Below are positions 55,277 through 64,000 of a DNA stretch of 64,000 bases, piece by piece. Below the pieces are notes generated by a model, which was given only the letters and a program-made list of their open reading frames with translations, ran no database searches and had not been told where the DNA came from. The position numbers and the translations under genes are program-made. The first letter of the stretch is position 1. Each line of letters begins with the position of its first letter. The stretch lies in assembly GCA_030867875.1 (NCBI GenBank), contig JAOWCC010000655.1, forward strand, positions 3,945,083 through 4,009,082, read 5' to 3'. This DNA is from Actinernus sp. WN-2022 (Eukaryota; Cnidaria; Anthozoa; Actiniaria; Actinernidae).

Positions 55277-56344
55277 ATGGTTAACGACTCAAACGACAGT
55301 TTCCAAGTACAGGGAGATGTAGAGGAAGAGGGATTCCCTCCCCCAGTACGGAATATCTACGTTGGGTACTATATTGTGATATTTCTATCGGCGTGCATTG
55401 GTAATATTTTCGCGATTTTAACTTGCTACAAGACTTACAAAGAAAGCACATCGGTGATAATCCGCTATATAGCTAGTCTGGCCATAGCAGATTTACTTTT
55501 GACACTGCTCACTCCAGCCGACCTTGCGGTGTTCCTTACCGGCTCGTGGGTTTGTGGTGGAGCGTTTTGTAGGATCCAGAGCTTCTTGATAGAGAGTAGC
55601 TACATCACATCGATTCTGACATTGGCGGCGATCAGCCATGAGCGACATCTAGCCGTCTCTTCACCACTTCTTGCTCGTTCCCAAAGAGTTCAACAAAGAA
55701 AACGTATCCCGCTTTTGATCTGGATTGTCGCGATGGGATCATGTCTTCCGTTACTGTACGCGTACGAAATTATCAAGGATAAAGACTCTGAGGACCAGTG
55801 CATAGACAAGGGCTGGGGAGACCTCGGAGGGCAAGTTTATTATACATTTCAAGGAATCCTTCTATGTCTCGTTCCATTGGGATACATGTTGTGGGCTCAT
55901 CATCAGATCTTCAAAGCTATGAACAAGCGTAAAATATCAAGAGAAAACATGACCACGGTTACAACCTCAACAGAGAGAGTGAATCAACAGAAAATCACAA
56001 AAATGTTGGCCGTAGTTACACTGATATTCGTGTGTTGTCACCTTCCGTTTATTCTTGTCAGGTCTTTGAAGTACTTCTACATCTACTCTCAGGACATGGT
56101 GTGGCGATTCGTGCAGTTAATCATATTCACCCAAGCGGCGGTCAATCCAATAATTTATTGCTTCTACAGCAAACAATTCAGAGGCGTATTTAAAGACTTG
56201 TTGAAATGTAGGTGCAATACAATTGTTGAGAGGAGGAGGGAACTTTCAAGAAGAACTACATCATCATTTTCTCTCTCTGCAAGTTCGCTTAAACTCCACA
56301 CGCTGAATGCACAAGAACTGGCACAGAGGCTAACTAGAAAGTGA
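55277..56344 (+). CDS. Rhodopsin-family G-protein-coupled receptor, copy 2, intronless ORF
   Basis: The 355-residue product differs from copy 1 by only about a dozen conservative changes. Examples are LVGRNIYVGYY-side substitutions in the N-terminus, R to Q in the CRIRSF segment, L to R in RKLIPLL, and LPLILFR to LPFILVR in TM6. All landmark motifs (LAIAD, ERH, CCHLP, NPIIY, ECL cysteines) are kept, so both copies look functional. The 5' region shares the TTTCCTCTTCAG acceptor (55208) although 2.9 kb of transposon lies just upstream. The recent duplication suggests dosage or emerging ligand divergence; expression cannot be judged from sequence. Confidence 0.9.
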   Translation: MVNDSNDSFQVQGDVEEEGFPPPVRNIYVGYYIVIFLSACIGNIFAILTCYKTYKESTSVIIRYIASLAIADLLLTLLTPADLAVFLTGSWVCGGAFCRIQSFLIESSYITSILTLAAISHERHLAVSSPLLARSQRVQQRKRIPLLIWIVAMGSCLPLLYAYEIIKDKDSEDQCIDKGWGDLGGQVYYTFQGILLCLVPLGYMLWAHHQIFKAMNKRKISRENMTTVTTSTERVNQQKITKMLAVVTLIFVCCHLPFILVRSLKYFYIYSQDMVWRFVQLIIFTQAAVNPIIYCFYSKQFRGVFKDLLKCRCNTIVERRRELSRRTTSSFSLSASSLKLHTLNAQELAQRLTRK

Positions 56345-56635
56345 CTGAGAAAAACAAACTTTGGAAAAACACTATGCAAAGTAACGAACAGCAAAACGAG
56401 AGACATTTTTAAAAACGCCAGAGTAATTAACTTCAAGAAACTGATGATTTACCGGAAGCTTTGATTACTATATAATACTAGTATACCTAACAGGTAGTGA
56501 ATGCTGCTCTGCTCATCATTTAGAAGAGAACCTACAGTAGCACTTTGGCAGGAAAAATATATAACTGGGTGATAAAAATGCCAAGGTTTTAGATGAATAT
56601 ATTTTGTAGAAAAAAGCAAGAGAAGAAAAAAGCAA

Positions 56636-57052
56636 GTGAATATCGACATAAAGATAACCAATAGTGATGGAACGAGTCATTCCCTTCAAAGAAAAGATCA
56701 TATTAAATACCTAGTCGGTGTGAAGATTGATGATGCAATTTTCTGGAAGTACCATATATCCTATGTTTGCTCACGCACTGCAAAAAATACTGGTATGATT
56801 TATAAACTAAGACACTATCTATCCCTACAACAATTAAGACAGCTATATTACAATATTATTTACCCATATATATCATATGCAATATTAGCATGGGGTAGTG
56901 CCTATAAATCACATATTCAAAAAATCCAAACAAAGCAAAACCAAGTTATAAGAGCGATATTCTTTGCATGCTCATATGGGGAAAATACGGAAAGTGCTCT
57001 GCTCCTTATCAACCTGTTAGATATGCTTACAACTTATTGCTTACGCCAATAA
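56636..57052 (+). pseudogene. LINE reverse-transcriptase C-terminal fragment, unit 2
   Basis: It is near-identical to 50362-50778 (for example S to F in DDAISW, D to A in WGSDYK) and is positioned the same distance behind the receptor. It is part of the duplicated unit, so the insertion predates the duplication. Confidence 0.8.
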
Positions 57053-57129
57053 TTTAAGTAATTTAAGAACGCGCTAATGTCAATTGTTATCTTCAATCTG
57101 ATTGGTTGAGCGAACCGGCGGTCACAGAG

Positions 57130-57282
57130 TATATAAACCGTTATCACTAGCCTTTAAATCACTGTCCCATCGAACGCATCACTGACACGACAAACGGGCT
57201 AGGGAGGCACAGTTCAAAATGCTTTTGAAGACACTCTCGCTTCTAGCAGTCACATTATCAATCGTTCTTGCTGAGAACGCGT
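57130..57282 (+). CDS. Promoter and signal-peptide first exon, unit 3
   Basis: TATATAAA at 57130-57137, ATG 57219, and the exon ends at 57282 before GTGAGT. The encoded peptide is identical to that of unit 2. The cognate downstream exon or receptor, if any, is beyond the right edge. Confidence 0.6.
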
Positions 57283-57822
57283 GTGAGTACCACTGCAATT
57301 TATTTATTGTCTATTTTAATATGCTTATTATTCCAAAGATATTGTTCTAAGACCAGTAAATGATTATCTACTACTTCAATAGTGGCAATTAGAGCCCAGT
57401 TCGTGAGGACACTTTGTAAAAAATTGGTATATTTGATCCGAACCTTGTTACATCGAAATTATCGAGGAGACGGAGGACACGGCTGGAATTCAGGCTATCT
57501 ACATGTCAGTTGTCAGTAACAAAATTAGCCATTTGTCAGTTAGCCCTAGTTAATCATTACAAGAGAACATTTACAATGTTTGACTCACAAAAAACAAATT
57601 TGTCAGTTGTTAGTTATTTTTCGCTTGTCAGTTGTCAGTAAAAAAATCGTCATTTGTCAGTTATTTTTAAGGCCGTTTGTCAGTAGTCAGTTAACCCCAT
57701 TCAGTCCCTCTTTAATCCACCTTTATAATTAATATTCCCCGATTAACGTTTGATACTTTATTTTCGGTTTCCTGCCATTCCAAATAAAGTCAGTAATAAT
57801 ACATTCTACAACTTTAATGAAC

Positions 57823-58780
57823 TCAGCTGTGACGTGTAATTTTGAACATACGTAGTATAGTTTGGATAGTCACTTGTATTTTGCCATATAAGGTTAAACC
57901 ACGCGCCCGCCAAATTGATAGGGTAGTTTTAAAATTAGACAATATACGTATAAAGTTGTTATCATAATGCCATTTCTCATATTTAGAAAAATAAATACCC
58001 AGAATCTTAACACCTTTATTGTGGAAATGTACCCATTTGATATTTCGTGAGCATGTTTCTTTTTTACTAACTTTTCCCAACCAACCTGCGTGTGATTTTG
58101 TTAAATTAATTTTAAGTGACGAGAAAGCACTAAACCGATCCAACTGATCTTACCTTATTTAAAGATTCGATATCTTTTAAAATAAAAGTAGTATCATCAG
58201 CAATTAAAGCTATTTCCTTGTGTTTTTGTGCGAACCTGATTCCCTCAATATCCGGCCTCATTATTCCGAATCATTGTTGCCATTATTTCTGTCACCAGAA
58301 TAAAAATCGGATCACCCGTTGTTTCGTTCCTCTTCACAGAGGAAAGTAATACGTGGCTACACCGTTATTCATTACACTAGAGCAGCTGTCCTTTAAGTAG
58401 CATCTTAATCCAATTGATAAATCCTTCCCCAAATCTGAAATGTTTTAAAACTGCAAATATAAAAGTGTATGTGCTCAATAAAGTCGAAAGCCTTTCCAAA
58501 ATCAGCCGCGAACAGCACTAACGACATACCTTTCTTTTTAGGCAGCATAACCCATTACGTCATCTATGAATCTGATGGGGTCTTCAATATTTCTACCTTT
58601 CACCAAAGCAGCTTGGTCAGGATGGATTATTGAAGGCAAAATATCAATAATCCTTTTACTTAATGCTTTACTGCATATTTTCGCATCAACATTTATTAAA
58701 CTTGTCGGCCGCCATGTGTTTAAAACTCTGTTATCTTTAGCCGGTTTTTCAAATAAGGTAATGTTAAATATGGTCCATTT
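57823..58780 (-). pseudogene. L1/Tx1-like non-LTR retrotransposon RT remnant, unit 3
   Basis: In several minus-strand frames: RPTSLINVDAKICSKALSKR and DQAALVKGRNIEDPIRFIDD (RT motifs 1-2), a LLKG..-like stretch, GDPIFILVTEIMA (motif B region) and KINLTKSHAGWLG then KILGIYFS. Stops and frameshifts separate them and the YxDD segment is damaged. Unit 2 retains only the final part. Confidence 0.75.
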
Positions 58781-58996
58781 CAGTTAGACAATGGTTTAAG
58801 AGGCTTATAATATATCTAATAAACTAGAACTTTTACGAAATAATACATGAATTATGATTGCACAATCTTATGATAAAACACATATAAACCAATGAAAAGA
58901 AGGTAGAGAGGGACATATAATATGAAACAAAAATAATAAAGTGACGTGATGATGATTGTGAAATACAAATTAGGGACCGTTCATTAATTGTACGTA

Positions 58997-59180
58997 GGGG
59001 GGGGGGGGGGGGGGAGGCTGGAGGAAAATTAGGAGGGGCCCTTGAAAAAAAAAATGCAACAAGAAGGGGGGGGCTCCCAAAAGTGTTTGGTCCGATGAGG
59101 GGGGGCTTTTCAAAATAAGTCGAATCTGTTAAAACAAGAAAACCAGAAAGGGGGGTCTTGAAAAAAGGGGGGGGGGATGT
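58997..59180 (+). repeat. G-rich tract region
   Basis: An ~18-G run at 58997 is followed by many short G runs (59065-59175). A minus-strand Pro-rich ORF crossing it is a composition artefact. Confidence 0.75.
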
Positions 59181-60000
59181 TTCTTGGTACTGTTTAATTT
59201 TCCTCCAGCCCACTCCTACGTATAATTAATAATTAATGCTCGGTCTTTTAAGTTTCATCACGTTTGTTCATACCAAGTTGAGAGGACGCAAGTGGGTGTG
59301 TACTGTAAGTACGTCGGCTAATTTCTTTGTACCTTATCCTGGATTCCATTCATACTTCCCATTACCCACGCTGTGTTTCAAGGTTCGGGGTGTCTAAATC
59401 CCCAATAATCCTATTAGACGATTCTATACACTTTTACGTCAAAGGATAAACCAGATCAAATTGCTGAAACAGGCCATGACCGTCAGCAGTGGACAAACAA
59501 AGCCGAAATACATTTTTTCCTCATGGTTTTCCAAATGCTTAGAATTAGATTTTGACTACAAAATGACCAATAATGGTGAGTACATCGGTAGGTAGTCATC
59601 GATTTAGTTGGAAGCCGGTTGAGATAGAAAACCGGCAAGGTATCCCCGGCCGGCTTCGAATTGAAAGATACTGGACCGGCACTGGGCTGTATTTTTTCTT
59701 CATGTATCCAGTCATATTCACCAGGATAACCCGGCTTTGCCGACTATAGTCTGCAATTTTATTTTATTTCTCACACAATGAGTAAGGAATTGTTATTTTT
59801 TCATTTAGTTTTCTATCACTGAGTGTGTTATAGACATAAATAGAATAGTTGAAGGGGTAAATACTTTGTTTTTCGTTAGATTAGAGTAATTCAGCCGGAA
59901 GGAAATCAATATCAAGTCATTATTTTAAAATTGTTTTTACTGTAACATTTATGAGACAATTTTATTTTATTCCATTATTTACTGTTCGTTATTTCTACGG

Positions 60001-60765
60001 TTTATCTCTAGCAGTAGCACGCTCCGACGAAACGTCTGGGTGCCACTGGTCTGACCTAAAGTTACAAAAAATACAGTTTATCGCTAGCAGCAGCACGCTC
60101 TGACGAAACATCTGGGTGCCACTGGTCTGACCTAAAGTTTAAAAAAAATACAGTTTATCGCTAGCAGCAGCACGCTCCGACGAAACATCTGGGTGCCACT
60201 GGTCTGACCTAAAGTTACAAAAAATACAGTTTATCGCTAGCAGCAGCACGCTCCGACGAAACATCTGGGTGCCACTGGTCTGACCTAAAGTTTCCAAAAA
60301 TACAGTTTATCGCTAGCAGCAGCACGCTCCGACGACTAAACATCTGGGTGCCACTGGTCTGACCTAAAGTTACCAAAAATACAGTTTATCGCTAGCAGCA
60401 GCACGCTCCGACGAAACATCTGGGTGCCACTGGTCTGACCTAAAGTTACAAAAAAATACAGTTTATCGCTAGCAGCAGCACGCTCCGACGAAACATCTGG
60501 GTGCCACTGGGCTGACCTAAAGTTACAAAAAATACAGTTTATCGCTAGCAGCAGCACGCTCCGACGAAACATCTGGGTGCCACTGGTCTGACCTAAAGTT
60601 ACAAAAAATACAGTTTATCGCTAGCAGCAGCACGCTCCGACGAAACATCTGGGTGCCACTGGTCTGACCTAAAGTTACTCCGTACGCATTTAAAATGTTT
60701 ACATACGAAAAATACAGTTTATCGCTAGCAGTAGTACGCTCCGACGAAACGTCTGGGTGCCTGAC
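60001..60765 (+). repeat. 76-bp tandem repeat, ~10 units, inside the 3.1 kb element
   Basis: The unit contains TTTATCGCTAGCAGCAGCAC, GCTCCGACGAAACATCTGGG and TGCCACTGGTCTGACCTAAA then TTACAAAAAATACAG. First and last units are most diverged (CTCTAGCAGTAGC; ACGTCTGGG), as expected for array edges. Confidence 0.95.
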
Positions 60766-60837
60766 TGGACTGACCTAAACTCCGTACGCATTTAAAATGT
60801 TTACATACGAAAATACTGGTTAATATTTGAAAAAAAT

Positions 60838-61364
60838 AGTTGGTACCTCAAGGCGTTCCTGACAGAGAGCTATTCTGTTTAACAGGAGTTTTTACACGGT
60901 TACAATAGCACCAATATTGTGCCCACTTTAGGTTTTATTTAGGTAATACACAGATGAAGAGAATATATGATAAATTTCAGGAAATATTATTAATTTAGAA
61001 AATGGTAATTGTACAGTATATAATAATTATTGTTTTAAAACGGAAACGCCAAATGGCCGCATTACAATACAAAGCTGGGTTGATTGAAAAAAAAAAACTG
61101 CGTAAAATAACAAGCATAGTTGGTACCTCAAGGCGTTCCTGACAGAGAGATATTCTGTTTAACAGGAGTTTTTACGCACGCAGTTATAATAGCACCACTA
61201 TTGTGCCCTCTTTAGGTTTTCTTTAGGTAATACACAGATCAAGAGAATATATGATAAATTTCAGGAAATATTATTAATTTATAAAATGGTAATTGTACAG
61301 TATAATAATTATTGTTTTAAAACGGAAACGCCGAATAGCCGCATAATTACAATACAAAGCTGGG
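60838..61364 (+). repeat. 280-bp tandem duplication (two copies)
   Basis: AGTTGGTACCTCAAGGCGTT begins at 60838 and 61118. Both copies continue through TTCTGTTTAACAGGAGTTTT, GATAAATTTCAGGAAATATT and AATACAAAGCTGGGTT with few differences. Confidence 0.9.
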
Positions 61365-62412
61365 TTAATTAGGTACGGATACTAGACCTAGGGCCCTTGC
61401 ACATGCTACGTATTGAATTCAATAAAATACAAAATAACAAATCTTACCTCCGTCTTTCCAAGTTTTGTGATCTGTGAGTTACTCACCGCCTGTCATGTGT
61501 TTCCACAATACCCTTTCCGCAGTTTTAAAATTTAGGCCAGCTCAGCCAGGGCCCGCATCATCTCCACATAGTAGGAGAAGGATCTTCAATATATTAAATT
61601 CAATATGAAAATGTTTTTTTCTTCACATCCTAGGCTTGAGATAGCTTGGTAACTGATAGCGCACCTCACGTTTACAAAGATCAGTTAGTGTTCTTAAACC
61701 ATGGCTGTATAGCATTGATTCGCTCATACATATCTTTACCAGAAATGTCTTCTCAGAGAGTAGAGTATCCTGTCTGTATTATGGCAAATATCTTTCGTAT
61801 TTAGAGATTGTGACGATGACGAGTCGACTGATCTCACTGGTTTCCCGCCAGAATAATTCTTTGTTGAGGTCAAAGGAAAGCACACCGTTTCATAGCCATA
61901 TCCGAAACAAGTATTTGTCGAAATTGAATGAGACATTTGATGCTGTAGTAGAATTACTCCAATCAGACCAAAGAATGAGACTAAAATTTCATCTTCAGAG
62001 GACGACTCTTGTTCTTCATACGGGCGGCCATTTTCCAAATTGAATGGAATTACTTTTCCACTTTGGAATTATGTCCACCGGAAAATTCAAAGTGAGCTTG
62101 CACGTACCGATTAATCCACAGATTCTGAAGCTGATGATATATCCGTGACCGTCTGCCGCTAGTATCGAGCAGTTGTAAACTACAAACAGTGCGGAAGGCC
62201 GGGCAAAAGGCCCTTCTTTGGCGCCATGTCTAGAACTGTGATCTCGGGTTGCGAGAACCGGATTATGAATTTTAATACTGAGTTTGAAATATAATGACTA
62301 TCATGACAGCTTTAGTCAGTTTCATTGACAGAACATAACACCTAACCTGACCACAACTTAATTACTTAATCCTTGGGTGTACTTACAGTACAAACCCACT
62401 TGCGTCCTCTCA

Positions 62413-63036
62413 TGGGGCGGGTGAACTGATTCAAGAGTTTGACCTCTATCGATAAGTACACTTCTCGCGCTTGGATCCCTACACCCTAGGAAATCCGGTT
62501 GTTTGGTCCCTCCAATTTTCCTACTATAATGGTTTAAACACTGAATGGGGGGAGGGGTGGTACATTTTTCAATTCAATTTGACCGGATTGTGGCTCAGAA
62601 CACAGGCTTGACTGAGAAGAGAGAAAGCTATACAGTTTACCGATGCCCGAACTAGTGTCGATTCCAGTTTAATTTTAAAGAAGAAACACTATTTTAGGAG
62701 TAAAGAAAAATGGTAGTACAGCAAGCGAACAATGTTACATTCACTCATTTCGTCGCGCTGAAGCAAAACCGGCAAATCTTAGCTTCCTACATTGAATTCT
62801 CTGAACAATAAGTTTTTGATTGATTGAAAATAACAAAACTTTATTGCTTGATTCTTTGTGGACTTTCGGTCTTCTAACTTCTTTAGCGAAAATGAAATAA
62901 AATGCCCAGCAGTTAATAACGACAGCTTTCAATATTTTTCGCCATTTTTTAGCCGGAAATCAGGAAGTCGCATTTTCGAGGTTTAAAAAAATATATTTCA
63001 GTTTTTTTTGTGATGCTAGATTAGGCTTTTAGATTT
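62413..63036 (+). repeat. Unit 3 copy of the region upstream of the GPCR
   Basis: It matches 48260-48835 of unit 1 (AGTTTGACCTCT, CACTTCTCGCGCTT, TTCAATTTGACCGGATTGTG). It is non-coding. It carries the CTCTGAACAATAAGTTTTTG insertion seen in unit 2 but not unit 1, so units 2 and 3 are closer in this part. Confidence 0.8.
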
Positions 63037-63040
63037 AGAA

Positions 63041-63868
63041 TAGCGCTGCGCATAGAAGTGACGTCACAAAATTTAGACCCCCCTCCAAGACTCGGACAAA
63101 CAAACCACTTTTCGCGTTAGAACTTACAAGAATTGACCAGCACGGCTTCAGTTCGTCCTCTGACTATTCTACTAGAGTTCAAGTTCAAGTTCATCAAGTT
63201 CATTTTATTTTGCACTATGTTTTTTATAAAGATAATTACACAAGAAAATAATTGTAGAAAGAAAAAGAGAGATACGGTAATAATAAAATAGTTATGAATT
63301 TCAAGAATGTGCATAGAGGTCAAAGGAGCCATAGGCTTTCTAGTTGACCCCTATCACAAGAAAAATAAATGAGGATATTTGGAGCACAGAAAATACATAA
63401 ATATCTATTGTACAAGTTTACTTGAGTAGTAATCGGCTGGAATTAATATTAATAGGAAGAAGAATTTATTTACAATATTGATACATAATTATATGGAAAC
63501 GTTGACAATTTATTTATATATATATAAATATATTAACTGATCTTAGTTATTATTCTATATTTACAATTTTATACAATAATTTAGGCCTGGTTTTCAAGTA
63601 AAAATTATTTGTATTGTTTTTTAAAACTATTGTGTGGGAGGGATTTTATTTCTAACGGTATTTTTTCCCATAATCGTGATGCAAGAGATTTAAATCTCGA
63701 TAGACCATAATTAGTTCTGGAAGCTGGTCTGTATAAGTTTTGGTTGGTAGCATATCTAGTATTATAATTATGAATATCAGTTGCAGAGGGGACTAAGTCG
63801 AAAATAGCAGATGGTACACCTGTTTTAACATATTTAATTTTGTGAACAAGAGTGGAGATTTTCAGATT
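63041..63868 (-). mobile_element. Left part of the THAP-type TIR element and nested LINE, unit 3 (truncated)
   Basis: It starts with the same TAGCGCTGCGCA terminal repeat as 52213 and continues through the LINE 3' region (63605-63868 encodes VHKIKYVKTGVPSAIF and SRFKSLASRLWEKIPLEI, better preserved than in unit 2). Similarity stops at 63868. Confidence 0.75.
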
Positions 63869-64000
63869 AACTCTTTGTCGTCCGATCGTGTGTGAGCTCA
63901 ATTGGTGAAATCCTGAGTGCTAACTAAACCCTCCCCGCTCAGTTCCAGTTTGGCTACCCCGGGGTAATTAAATACTGCTGACTTGTTAAGCCAAGGGCTC
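63869..64000. other. Unique sequence after the duplication breakpoint
   Basis: The text from CTCTTTGTCGTCCGATCG onward has no counterpart in unit 2. It is too short to identify. Confidence 0.5.

Larger units (their letters stand above)
50782..57055 (+). repeat. Unit 2 of the tandem segmental duplication (6.27 kb)
   Basis: It has the same order as unit 1. The GPCR starts at 55277, 6271 bp after that of unit 1. Relative to unit 3 it lacks ~755 bp after 51829 and everything between GTACGTAG (51940) and GCAAAACCGGC. Relative to unit 1 it gained the 2.9 kb TIR element (52213-55117). Confidence 0.85.
59279..62412. mobile_element. 3.13 kb TIR DNA element inserted only in unit 3
   Basis: The 34-bp ends begin TGAGAGGACGCAAGTGGGT and are inverted with a single mismatch (59279-59312, 62379-62412). 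Flanking sequence matches a continuous stretch in unit 1 (about 48255), showing it is an insertion. I see no certain target duplication, since TGGGGCGGGTGAACTG after the right end is extra sequence. The interior holds a 76-bp array and a 280-bp tandem duplication but no recognisable transposase. Confidence 0.8.
57056..63868 (+). repeat. Unit 3 of the tandem segmental duplication (partial)
   Basis: It contains the promoter/signal exon, an L1-like remnant, a 3.1 kb TIR insertion absent elsewhere, the GPCR-upstream segment (62430-63036) and the left end of the THAP-type element with its LINE. Similarity to unit 2 stops abruptly at 63868; 63869-64000 is unrelated sequence. No GPCR copy lies within the window for this unit. 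Confidence 0.8.

Noticed and set aside
58833..59213. Pro/Phe-rich 126-codon minus-strand ORF
   Set aside because: Driven by G-runs in non-coding sequence; no homologous frame is kept in unit 2.
61736..62043. Possible transposase exon in the 3.1 kb TIR element
   Set aside because: The minus-strand 100-codon ORF (ESSSEDEILVSFFGLIG) has no DDE-type or zinc-finger pattern I can recognise, so it is left unassigned.

Overview
The window is eukaryotic. Its genes have introns with GT-AG junctions, exons are short and widely spaced, and the introns and intergenic DNA are filled with SINE, LINE, foldback/MITE and satellite DNA. The gene content (a trefoil-bearing GH31 glucosidase, a BCH-domain protein of the BNIP2/caytaxin/PRUNE2 family, rhodopsin-family GPCRs) is metazoan. 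The repeat style (tRNA-derived SINEs, very many short TIR elements, a DIRS-like retroelement) suggests an anthozoan cnidarian, probably a stony coral. That taxon is an inference from general resemblance, not a database match. Layout: (1) 282-6854, minus strand: the first two coding exons of a lysosomal alpha-glucosidase/maltase-like gene, running off the left edge. Its 6.2 kb first intron holds a 3.7 kb composite foldback element and other repeats. (2) 7-16.6 kb: no recognisable host gene; a SINE, several nested foldback elements, a 5S rRNA-derived fragment, and a 1.04 kb TIR element with a perfect 9-bp target duplication that carries decayed RecQ-like helicase sequence. (3) 17008-32352, plus strand: a complete nine-coding-exon gene for a BCH-domain protein. 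The splice model closes in frame over 2751 nt (916 codons plus stop). Its introns carry MITEs, a 2 kb array of a 92-bp satellite and a 25-bp minisatellite directly before the last exon. (4) 32.4-41.2 kb: gene-poor, with a SINE, hairpin elements and minisatellites. (5) 41.5-45.3 kb, minus strand: a decayed DIRS-like retrotransposon (Gag with zinc knuckle, RT, RNase H) with two tandem-repeat arrays in its leader. (6) 45.6-64 kb: a tandem segmental duplication. Each unit begins with a TATA promoter and a signal-peptide first exon. Units 1 and 2 contain an intact intronless class A GPCR ORF of 355 codons followed by a LINE reverse-transcriptase fragment. Unit 3 is cut by the window edge before its expected GPCR. 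Comparing units exposes later events: a 2.9 kb TIR element with THAP-like coding sequence and a nested LINE (units 2 and 3, not 1), a 3.1 kb TIR element (unit 3 only) and a ~0.75 kb deletion (unit 2). The strongest novelty candidates are a family of TIR elements with TAG...CTA ends and 9-bp target duplications (four well-supported members, one with RecQ-like helicase remnants), the GPCR/signal-exon array with its shared upstream splice structure, and the THAP-type element visible by presence/absence between paralogous units. The functional genes share no obvious pathway.
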